This document shows positions 8,609 through 15,645 of a stretch of DNA of 60,389 bases, in pieces. Origin of the DNA: Alcanivorax nanhaiticus (GTDB taxonomy: Bacteria > Pseudomonadota > Gammaproteobacteria > Pseudomonadales > Alcanivoracaceae); contig NZ_ARXV01000020.1 in assembly GCF_000756665.1 (NCBI RefSeq), positions 1 through 60,389 of the forward strand, given 5' to 3'. Under the pieces are notes generated by a model. It worked only from the letters and a program-made list of their open reading frames with translations, was not told where the DNA came from and ran no database searches. The translations under genes and the position numbers were made by a program. Every line of letters starts with the position of its first letter. The stretch's first letter is position 1.

Positions 8609-11553
8609 ACCGTTTTCGCCTGCACAGCCTGGCTGCGGCAGTCATTGCACTTAGCGGCTGCGCCAGTGGCCCCACCGGCGGCACGCTGGATCAACAGGCC
8701 CGATTCGGTGGCACCACACTGGCAGATCTGGAAAGCACAGATATCGTCATTGAGGAACAGCAGCTGGACAGCGCCACCACCCAGGATGCCCTTGCCAGCT
8801 ACCGCCAGGCAGCAGAACTGTTTGATGACCCTGAACGCCGCGCCAAAACCCTGCGGCGAATGGCTGACCTCGCCCTGTCCTCCGCTACCGAAAAGGACAT
8901 GGCCGCGATCCAGGAAGATAACGAGCGCCTGGAGCGGGAAGTCGACCAGATGGTGTATCAAAACACCATGGAACAGGTAAGCACCACCTCGGATACCCAG
9001 CGCAAACTGGCGCTGCTGGATCAGGCTGAGAACATGGCCCCCACCGTGGCCGATGAAAATGTGGATTACACCACTGCCATCTCCCTGTATCAGGAACTTC
9101 TTAACAACACACAGAACCCTGACGAGCGCGCGGAAGCCTATTACCTGCTATCCAAGGCCTACGCCATGGATGGCGACCTGGATCGTGCCCGTGAAAGTCT
9201 GGACAGTCTGGTGGAACAGTATCCCGACAGTGAATGGGCACTGGAAGCACAATTCCGTCGTGGCGAGATGCTGTTCTCCGATGGCGATTTCGAGTATGCC
9301 GAGCGGGCCTATGCGGATGTGATCCGCCGCGGGAAAGGCAACGAATTCTATAATCAGGCGCTCTACAAGCAGGGCTGGAGCCACTACAAGCTGGGTGATT
9401 ACACCCCCGCTCTTGGCAGTTTCTTTACCTTGCTGGATACATTGAACGGGCACTCCGAGCTGGACAACGACACCAGCATGGAAAACAAACTGTTCAACGA
9501 TACCCAGCGAGTGGTGGGCTTGACCTTTACCAATCTTGACGGCGCAGAATCCGCTCGCAAATGGTTTGCGCGTAACGGTCAGCGGGATTACGAACCGGAC
9601 GTCTATCGCACTCTTGGTCAGGTTTATCTCGGCCAGGAACGCTTCCGCGATGCAGCAGAAACGTTCGACATGTTCGTCACCGTGTATCCGGATTCCGAAC
9701 TGGCGCCCGAATTTTCCAGCCTGCAGATCGATTCCTATCAAAAAGGCGGCTTCCCCACCCTGGTGCTGCCGGCCAAGGAAAAATTCGTCCAGCATTACGG
9801 GATCTCAAGCGATTACTGGAATCGCCATCCCGATATTCGGGAACAGTACGTAGACCTGCTCAAGGGCCATATTCTGGATCTCGCAGAATACCATCACGTC
9901 CTTGCCCAGAAGTCTGGCAAGCCTGCTGACTACCGTGCCCCCGCCAGCTGGTACAAGCAGTATCTGGACACTCCACCACCAAGCAGCAGCCAGGGTGAGG
10001 TGAACCATCGTTATGCGGATGTTCTGTTCGCCGCCCAGGACTACCCGGCCGCCATCGCCGAATTTGAGCGAACGGCTTACACCTATCAGGAGTACCCGGA
10101 AGCCTCCACAGCCGCGTATTCCGCCCTGGTTGCCTACCAGAAGACACTCGCAAATCCGTCTCTTTCTGATGAGCAAGCATCTGTGTGGCGCGATCAGAAA
10201 ATTGCCAGCTCGCAAAAATTCGGACAGACCTTCCCGGCGCACCCGGAAGTACCCAATGTGCTCCGCAATACTGCAGAAGACCAACTGGCACAGAACGATA
10301 TCCCGGGGGCAGTGAAAACCGCAGGCATTCTGGTCAATCGCCAGCCGCCGCCCGCCAACGATTTGCTTCGCTACGGCTGGTCCACCATTGGTAATGGTGA
10401 ATTTGATCTGGCCAACTACCCGGTCGCAGAATTTGCCTACGGCAAACTGCTGCTACTGGAAATGCCGGCAACCGAACGGGCAGAATATCGGGAAAAGCTG
10501 GCAGTCAGCATCTACCGACAGGCTGAGGCCCAGCAAACCGCTGGCCAATTCGACCTGGCTGCCACCACCTTCCTGCGTGTAGGCCAAACCGTCCCGGAAG
10601 CGGCGGTTCGCAAAAACGCAGAATTCGATGCTGCCACCCTCTACATCAATCAGGGGCGCGGTGCAGATGCCATCCCGGTACTGGAAGCGTTCAGAACCCG
10701 CTACCCCAATGACCCGCTTACCGAGACCATTCCTGACAAGCTGGCGGTGGCCTACGAGAAGCAGGGTAACTACACCGCAGCGGCTGGCGAACTTGCTCTC
10801 ATCGCTGCCAACTACAAGGGCGAAGATGACGAACTGTCACGCCAGGCGCTATGGAAAGCGGCTGAAATGCAAGACCGGGCCAATCAACCTGATGCCTCCA
10901 TTGCGCTCTACCAACAATATCTGCAGGAATGGCCCCAGCCCTATGATTTCCGGTCCGAAGCCCAGTTCAGATTGGTTGAGCTGAACCGCAAGACAGGCAA
11001 CGCTGGACAAGAAACCTACTGGCTGAAGCAGCTGGTCAACAGTTACCGGGAAGCCGGCAGTAACGCTTCGGATCGCGTTGCCTGGTTGGCGGCCTATGCC
11101 AGCTTTACACTGGCGGAACCTAACTTCCAGAAGTTCAACACCATCAAACTGGGGCAGCCACTGAAGACTTCCCTTGCTGAGAAAACAACCGTGATGAAAT
11201 CGGCCCTGGCCGATTATCAAGCCGTTGCCAGCATAGGAGTGGCAGAGTTTGCCACTGCTGCCAACTACAAGATTGGTGAGATGTACCGGGTCCTGGCCAA
11301 GGATCTGATTGGCTCCGAACGACCAGCTGGTCTGGATGAGCTTGAACTTGAAGAGTACACCATGCTGCTGGAAGACAAAGCCCTGCCCTACGAGGATCAG
11401 GCCATCGACATTCTTATCGCCAATGCCAACCTGGTCACAGATGACATCTACGATCAGTGGGTAAAAAAGAGTTTCGGGGCTCTGGCAGAACTGATTCCTG
11501 GCCGTTATGCGAAGTTTGAACAGGTTGAGAGCCATGTGGACATTATTTACTGA
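8605..11553 (+). CDS. TPR-rich lipoprotein, 982 aa
   Basis: The gene starts with GTG at 8605, overlapping the previous stop. The N-terminus MNRFRLHSLAAAVIALSGCAS has a lipobox (LSGC), with Ser and Gly after the cysteine, so outer-membrane lipidation is likely. The rest is a long array of TPR/Sel1-like helix pairs: AEAYYLLSKAYAMDGDLDRA, NQALYKQGWSHYKLGDYTPA, VYRTLGQVYLGQERFRDAAE and AVAYEKQGNYTAAAGELALI are clear units. It is comparable in kind to the TPR lipoproteins of the Myxococcus gliding apparatus, but far longer than GltE as I recall it. It probably forms the periplasmic or outer-membrane scaffold that the inner-membrane motor acts upon (inference). Confidence 0.88.
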   Translation: MNRFRLHSLAAAVIALSGCASGPTGGTLDQQARFGGTTLADLESTDIVIEEQQLDSATTQDALASYRQAAELFDDPERRAKTLRRMADLALSSATEKDMAAIQEDNERLEREVDQMVYQNTMEQVSTTSDTQRKLALLDQAENMAPTVADENVDYTTAISLYQELLNNTQNPDERAEAYYLLSKAYAMDGDLDRARESLDSLVEQYPDSEWALEAQFRRGEMLFSDGDFEYAERAYADVIRRGKGNEFYNQALYKQGWSHYKLGDYTPALGSFFTLLDTLNGHSELDNDTSMENKLFNDTQRVVGLTFTNLDGAESARKWFARNGQRDYEPDVYRTLGQVYLGQERFRDAAETFDMFVTVYPDSELAPEFSSLQIDSYQKGGFPTLVLPAKEKFVQHYGISSDYWNRHPDIREQYVDLLKGHILDLAEYHHVLAQKSGKPADYRAPASWYKQYLDTPPPSSSQGEVNHRYADVLFAAQDYPAAIAEFERTAYTYQEYPEASTAAYSALVAYQKTLANPSLSDEQASVWRDQKIASSQKFGQTFPAHPEVPNVLRNTAEDQLAQNDIPGAVKTAGILVNRQPPPANDLLRYGWSTIGNGEFDLANYPVAEFAYGKLLLLEMPATERAEYREKLAVSIYRQAEAQQTAGQFDLAATTFLRVGQTVPEAAVRKNAEFDAATLYINQGRGADAIPVLEAFRTRYPNDPLTETIPDKLAVAYEKQGNYTAAAGELALIAANYKGEDDELSRQALWKAAEMQDRANQPDASIALYQQYLQEWPQPYDFRSEAQFRLVELNRKTGNAGQETYWLKQLVNSYREAGSNASDRVAWLAAYASFTLAEPNFQKFNTIKLGQPLKTSLAEKTTVMKSALADYQAVASIGVAEFATAANYKIGEMYRVLAKDLIGSERPAGLDELELEEYTMLLEDKALPYEDQAIDILIANANLVTDDIYDQWVKKSFGALAELIPGRYAKFEQVESHVDIIY

Positions 11554-12301
11554 TTCATCACGTTACCAGCGCCTGCCGCTGGCCGCCCTGTCCCTGACCT
11601 TCGCCCTGGTCATGTCCGGCTGTGCAACCAATACCGGTAGCAGCGGACTGGAAGGCAGCGCAGAGGGACACACCAGCAAGTATCAGGGACAAAAAGAAGG
11701 CGGCGCGGCAGCAGACAGTGACGCCATTCACATTCCTCCGGTTCCCCACGCTCCGGAAGCGGAAAAAATAGCCCAACAGGCCATGGCAGAATACGCTCGT
11801 GCCCTGCAGACTCGCATGGCGGGTAACAACAAGCAGGCGCTTGTCATGTTCCAGTCACTGGCTGCGCGCTACCCGCAGCTCTCCGGCCCCAAGCTGAACG
11901 TGGGGCTGATTTATATGGAACAGGAAGACTACGAAAATGCAGAAAAGGCATTCCGGGAATGCCTGGCCGTCAACAACGCCAACCCCTACGCCCACAATGG
12001 TTTGGGGTTGGCACTGCGGGAACAGGGGCAATTTTCTGAATCGCGCAGTCACTACGAACAAGCCCTCGCGCTTGACCCCAAATATGCCCGCGCCCATTTC
12101 AACCTTGCGGTGCTGGGTGAACTTTACCTGCAGGATCTGCCATTGGCACTCAACCACTTCCGTGCCTATCAGAACCTGCAAAAACAGGCGGACAGCAATG
12201 TCACCAACTGGATCGCAGATCTGGAAAACCGTGTCCCTGATGCACCCAGCCAGCCCGTAGCCGGCAATGGTGCCGGAGAAAACGCAGGAGGTGTTAACTG
12301 A
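11534..12301 (+). CDS. TPR lipoprotein, 255 aa
   Basis: N-terminal hydrophobic segment LPLAALSLTFALVMSGCA ending in a lipobox (MSGC), so a lipoprotein. A linker rich in Gly and Ser follows, then about three TPR units from residue 80 on: ARALQTRMAGNNKQALVMFQ, GLIYMEQEDYENAEKAFREC and GLALREQGQFSESRSHYEQA. The start is uncertain: the frame is open from 11507, but the ATG at 11534 places the signal anchor better; both overlap the 3' end of the 982-residue gene. It ends in an ATGA overlap with the next small gene. It resembles the PilF/GltE type of TPR lipoprotein, which acts as an assembly factor for envelope machines. Confidence 0.85.
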   Translation: MWTLFTDSSRYQRLPLAALSLTFALVMSGCATNTGSSGLEGSAEGHTSKYQGQKEGGAAADSDAIHIPPVPHAPEAEKIAQQAMAEYARALQTRMAGNNKQALVMFQSLAARYPQLSGPKLNVGLIYMEQEDYENAEKAFRECLAVNNANPYAHNGLGLALREQGQFSESRSHYEQALALDPKYARAHFNLAVLGELYLQDLPLALNHFRAYQNLQKQADSNVTNWIADLENRVPDAPSQPVAGNGAGENAGGVN

Positions 12302-12597
12302 TGCGTATCAGAACGCTCATCGGCAGTCTCGCACTGACCATGGCTGCCGCGGCCCAGGCAGAGAACAATCCGCAACCGGAAGCGGCAACCAATGTTATTG
12401 GCACACAGGAAGCCCCCACCGTTCTCAACGTGGTGCCCTGGAAAGACCGTGAAGTAAAACTGGAAAAGAAAGATCCCACATCTTCACTGCTGAACAGGGT
12501 CCTCGAACCTCTGGACCAGGAAGTGTTGATGCGTGAAATCGAATACCACCAACTCCTGACCAGCGAACCGGATAATGATGGCCTGTTCCTGGACTAG
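12301..12597 (+). CDS. Small secreted protein, 98 aa
   Basis: Signal peptide MRIRTLIGSLALTMAAAAQA with a clean AxA cleavage site, leaving about 78 mature residues. The mature part is charged, with VVPWKDREVKLEKKDPTSSL and a C-terminal acidic tail. There are no cysteines and no recognised domain. It overlaps the previous stop by one base. A 165-bp gap follows before the ExbB-like gene, the largest in the operon. It is probably a periplasmic accessory subunit; the function is unknown. Confidence 0.75.
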   Translation: MRIRTLIGSLALTMAAAAQAENNPQPEAATNVIGTQEAPTVLNVVPWKDREVKLEKKDPTSSLLNRVLEPLDQEVLMREIEYHQLLTSEPDNDGLFLD

Positions 12598-12762
12598 AGC
12601 ACTGAACCAGAGTTTACTGCTCCGCTGATTTCATTAGATGCGTACACTTCTTTTTTCTGATAAAAAATGACCTTTTGGGGAAGGCAACAGCAATAACAAT
12701 CCAAATAGACTGCTGTCTGCCATATAAAACAACACAAACCAGCAACACCGCAGGAGAAGTCC

Positions 12763-13458
12763 ATGCCCACCACCGCCACCGTTGCCGCACAGGATTCTGG
12801 CATCGTACAAACCTCCATCTCTTTTATTCAGGATGGCGGCTTTTTCATGTATCCCATTCTGATTGTTCTGGCCCTGGGTCTGGCACTCTCTCTGGAACGC
12901 ATCATTTACCTGCAAGCTACCAAGGCCCGCAACCAGAAAACCTGGAAGGACGTTTACCCGCTGATCGCCAAAGGGCAATTCCGCCAGGCACTGGACGTAG
13001 TCAGCACCAGCAACACCGGCATGGCCAAAATTATCGGTTATGGTCTGGAGCGCGCCAAAACCGCCAAGCGTCACGATGATATCGAACTGGCCATGGAAGA
13101 AGGCCTGATGGAAGTCATTCCGCGTCTGGAAACTCGTACTCCCTACATCGCCACTTTCGCCAACATTGCCACCCTGCTCGGCCTGCTCGGTACCATTCTT
13201 GGTCTGATCAGCGCCTTTACCGCCGTCGCCAGTGCCGATCCGGCACAAAAAGCTGATCTGCTCTCAGCCTCCATTTCCGTTGCGATGAACACTACCGCCT
13301 TCGGTCTGATCGCTGCGATCCCGATGCTGCTGGCTTTCGCCTTCATCAACTCCATGACCGGCAAGATGGTCGACAGCATGGAAATGGCCTCGGTGAAATT
13401 CGTCAACGTGTTCCGCCAGGTATCTGCCCAGCAAGAGCGCAAGAACGACGGCCAATAA
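12763..13458 (+). CDS. MotA/TolQ/ExbB-like proton channel protein
   Basis: A 231-residue inner-membrane protein of the MotA/TolQ/ExbB family. There is a first membrane helix at about residues 28-46 (FMYPILIVLALGLALSLERI), a cytoplasmic loop with basic residues, and two further helices around 128-150 (YIATFANIATLLGLLGTILG) and 170-200 (SISVAMNTTAFGLIAAIPML). The conserved small-residue pattern GLLGTILG and NTTAFGL is characteristic. In the family five copies surround two ExbD-type subunits and use proton flow to drive rotation or conformational change. Shine-Dalgarno AGGAG lies at 12752-12756. This is the counterpart of AglR in the Myxococcus motor, judged by family and context. Confidence 0.93.
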   Translation: MPTTATVAAQDSGIVQTSISFIQDGGFFMYPILIVLALGLALSLERIIYLQATKARNQKTWKDVYPLIAKGQFRQALDVVSTSNTGMAKIIGYGLERAKTAKRHDDIELAMEEGLMEVIPRLETRTPYIATFANIATLLGLLGTILGLISAFTAVASADPAQKADLLSASISVAMNTTAFGLIAAIPMLLAFAFINSMTGKMVDSMEMASVKFVNVFRQVSAQQERKNDGQ

Positions 13459-13499
13459 GCCGAATTCTTGTTTTCGCCAACCTGGTGTAAGGATCTGGT

Positions 13500-14030
13500 A
13501 TGCGATTTCGCAGACGAAGTTCGCGTGACACCGAGGTGGAACTGAACATCACTGCCTTTCTTAACCTGATGGTAGTGTTGATTCCTTTTCTGCTGATCAA
13601 TGCCGTGTTTGCTCAGGTCTCTATCCTGCAGCTGAACCTGCCGGCTATTAGTGACAGCAGCGCGCCCTCGGAAGACGACGAAAAAGAAAAGCTGGTACTG
13701 GAAGTACTGATCTATGAAAACCGCTATGAAGTGGTTGATCGTACCACCAGTGCTGTATTGAAAATTGTGGAAAACAAGGGCGAGGAACACGATAGCGCCG
13801 CTCTGCACAATTTTCTGGTGGATTTAAAGCAGAAATTCCCGAATGAAACTGCCGTCACACTGCTGTGTGAAGACGACACCCCGTACCGGGTCATGATCAA
13901 GACCATGGATGTGGTGCGCCTCTATGACACCAAAGTAAACGGCCAAAGCATCAAGAAGGAATTGTTCCCGAATATCAACATTGGTTCGGCCCCTTCCGAT
14001 CAAGCAGCCAAAGCCGGAGGTGACGCGTGA
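13500..14030 (+). CDS. ExbD/TolR-like protein with Asn at the proton-carrier site
   Basis: A 176-residue protein with a short basic N-terminus, one membrane helix (LNITAFLNLMVVLIPFLLIN, about residues 15-34) and a periplasmic domain. It belongs to the ExbD/TolR family, but the Asp that normally carries protons in the helix is Asn22. Aligning its helix with that of the next gene (LNLTSLMDIFTILLIFLLV) shows the pairing of Asn22 with Asp30 without gaps. The gene lies 41 bp after the ExbB-like gene and overlaps the second ExbD gene. It is probably a structural half of a heteromeric stator core, with the second paralogue carrying the protonatable residue (inference). Confidence 0.9.
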   Translation: MRFRRRSSRDTEVELNITAFLNLMVVLIPFLLINAVFAQVSILQLNLPAISDSSAPSEDDEKEKLVLEVLIYENRYEVVDRTTSAVLKIVENKGEEHDSAALHNFLVDLKQKFPNETAVTLLCEDDTPYRVMIKTMDVVRLYDTKVNGQSIKKELFPNINIGSAPSDQAAKAGGDA

Positions 14031-14536
14031 AAAAATCAACCCGCGCCCGCCGCATGGCACGCCATCACGGCAAGCACAAGACGGTAGCTGCACTCAATTT
14101 GACTTCATTGATGGACATTTTCACCATCCTGCTGATTTTCCTGCTGGTGAATAACAACAATGCAGCCAAACTTCCGGACAACAAGGATATCCAGCTTCCC
14201 GAGTCCATTGCCCAGGAACTGCCCAGCGAAGTCCTGACTATCCAGGTGAGCCCTAGCGACATCATTGTTGAAGGGCAACGCATTGCGGGCACTGAAGCCG
14301 TACGGGAACAGGAAGAACGCACCGTCAAGGCACTCATTGACGAACTGCAGTTCCGTGCCTCCCAGTCTCTGGCAATCAACCCGGAAGATGAGCGGGAAAT
14401 CATGATTCTCGCGGATCGGGATGTACCTTATGCGGTCATCAAGAAATTGATGCGCAGTTGTATGGAAACCCCATACACCAAGGTCGCCTTCGCTGTGCTG
14501 AAAGTCGCAGAGGAGGATAGTAATGACGCAGAATAA
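14027..14536 (+). CDS. ExbD/TolR-like protein with conserved Asp
   Basis: GTG start at 14027 with GGAGGTGA just upstream, overlapping the previous stop. The 169-residue protein has a basic N-terminus (KKSTRARRMARHHGKHK), one membrane helix with the canonical aspartate (SLMDIFTILLIFLL, Asp30) and a periplasmic domain with IMILADRDVPYAVIKKLMRS, typical of ExbD/TolR. It should be the protonatable subunit of the motor. Two ExbD-type genes after one ExbB-type gene is also the layout of Myxococcus AglR, AglQ and AglS. Its 3' end overlaps the TonB-like gene by 14 bp. Confidence 0.93.
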   Translation: MKKSTRARRMARHHGKHKTVAALNLTSLMDIFTILLIFLLVNNNNAAKLPDNKDIQLPESIAQELPSEVLTIQVSPSDIIVEGQRIAGTEAVREQEERTVKALIDELQFRASQSLAINPEDEREIMILADRDVPYAVIKKLMRSCMETPYTKVAFAVLKVAEEDSNDAE

Positions 14537-15503
14537 CAATAATAAACTGCGCATCCTGATTGATGGCACCCTGCCGTGGGACAAGCAGGAGGGGGAAAAT
14601 CGCCGCCTCTACGGCTTTGTCATCGTCGTTCTGCTTATCTGTTTGCTGCTCATGTTTGTGGTGGAATCGGTCACTATCGACAAACCGGATCGCCGCGAAC
14701 AGCAGAAGATTCCTGAGCGTCTGGCGCAAATGGTTCTGGAGAAGAAAAAGGAACCACCACCGCCCGAGCCGGAACCTGAGCCCGAGCCAGAAGAGAAAAA
14801 AGAAGAACCCGAAAAGGAAGAGCCCAAACCCGAAGAGCCGAAGCCTGAGCCCAAGCCCGAGCCTCGCCCGGACCCGACTCCGGAGCTGCGCGAAGAAGCC
14901 AGAGCAACCGCCAAGGCCAAGCTTGAGGAAGACCTGGGGGATTCTCTCGCCGGGCTGGATGATATCGGGCCACTGGTCAGTGCCGGTGACGGGTTGCGCA
15001 CGGGCGGTAGCAGCGAAGCCAAAGCCGAGCGCGACCTGATTGGCAAACGTGCCAGCGGAGGTTCTGGTGGCGTGGCAGTAGCCAAGGCATCCAGTGGTGG
15101 CGGCGGTGGAGGTACCCTCTCCTCCGGTACGGTGGGCACCGGCAAGGTCGACAGCAAGATCGCGGAATCCGGTCAGGTTGCCAGTACCACTCGTAAAGGC
15201 AGCGATGGCAAGAGTCGACGAACCCAGGAGCAACTACGCCGGGTATTTGATCGCTATGCAGGCAAGTTCAACAGCCAGTATCAGCGGGCATTGCGCAGCA
15301 ACCCTGCCCTGCAGGGAACGGTTGTGCTGTCTCTCGTGATTGCGCCAAGCGGTGAAGTGACCGATGCCAAGATCAAGTCCAGTCAGCTAAATGATCCGAC
15401 ACTCGAACGTCGAATCCTGCTGATCACCAAGGGCATGAATTTTGGTGCCATGAATGTGGAAACCTGGAAGGGTGACTACAAGCTAAACTTCTTCCCGAAC
15501 TGA
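14523..15503 (+). CDS. TonB-like protein with AgmX/PglI-type C-terminal domain
   Basis: A 326-residue inner-membrane-anchored energy transducer. A short cytoplasmic N-terminus is followed by one membrane helix (YGFVIVVLLICLLLMFVV, about residues 36-54). Next comes an acidic Pro-Glu/Pro-Lys rod at about 78-120 (EPEPEPEPEEKKEEPEK and so on), a Gly/Ser-rich linker at about 178-200, and a C-terminal domain (about 235-326) with VFDRYAGKFNSQYQRALRSN and GTVVLSLVIAPSGEVTDAKI. That last domain matches the AgmX/PglI C-terminal type seen in Myxococcus GltG and GltJ, related to the TonB C-terminus. It should span the periplasm and pass motor movement to the TPR proteins. The gene is the last of the operon. 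Confidence 0.9.
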   Translation: MTQNNNNKLRILIDGTLPWDKQEGENRRLYGFVIVVLLICLLLMFVVESVTIDKPDRREQQKIPERLAQMVLEKKKEPPPPEPEPEPEPEEKKEEPEKEEPKPEEPKPEPKPEPRPDPTPELREEARATAKAKLEEDLGDSLAGLDDIGPLVSAGDGLRTGGSSEAKAERDLIGKRASGGSGGVAVAKASSGGGGGGTLSSGTVGTGKVDSKIAESGQVASTTRKGSDGKSRRTQEQLRRVFDRYAGKFNSQYQRALRSNPALQGTVVLSLVIAPSGEVTDAKIKSSQLNDPTLERRILLITKGMNFGAMNVETWKGDYKLNFFPN

Positions 15504-15524
15504 TCAATTCTTCGGAAAGACAAT

Positions 15525-15550
15525 AACGCCCTTCGGGGCGTTTTTTGTTT
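15525..15550 (+). terminator. Intrinsic terminator of the envelope operon
   Basis: Stem AACGCCC at 15525-15531, UUCG tetraloop, stem GGGCGTT at 15536-15542, followed by a run of Ts. It lies 22 bp after the stop of the TonB-like gene and is a textbook rho-independent terminator. Confidence 0.95.
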
Positions 15551-15621
15551 GCCGTTATGCTGCTGCAACACGCAACAGGCGAAAGACAAAAGCAGAATGT
15601 GGAGTGTCAGGTTTTCGCAAC

Positions 15622-15645
15622 TCGAAATTCGTTATTCGCTGCTCA
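15622..15645 (-). repeat. Copy of a stop-associated sequence
   Basis: On the minus strand TGAGCAGCGAATAACGAATT begins with the TGA stop of hrpB. A near copy, TGAGCAGCGAGTAACGCATT, lies on the plus strand at 538-557, a few bases after the stop of the first gene. The two agree at 18 of 20 positions. Confidence 0.5.
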
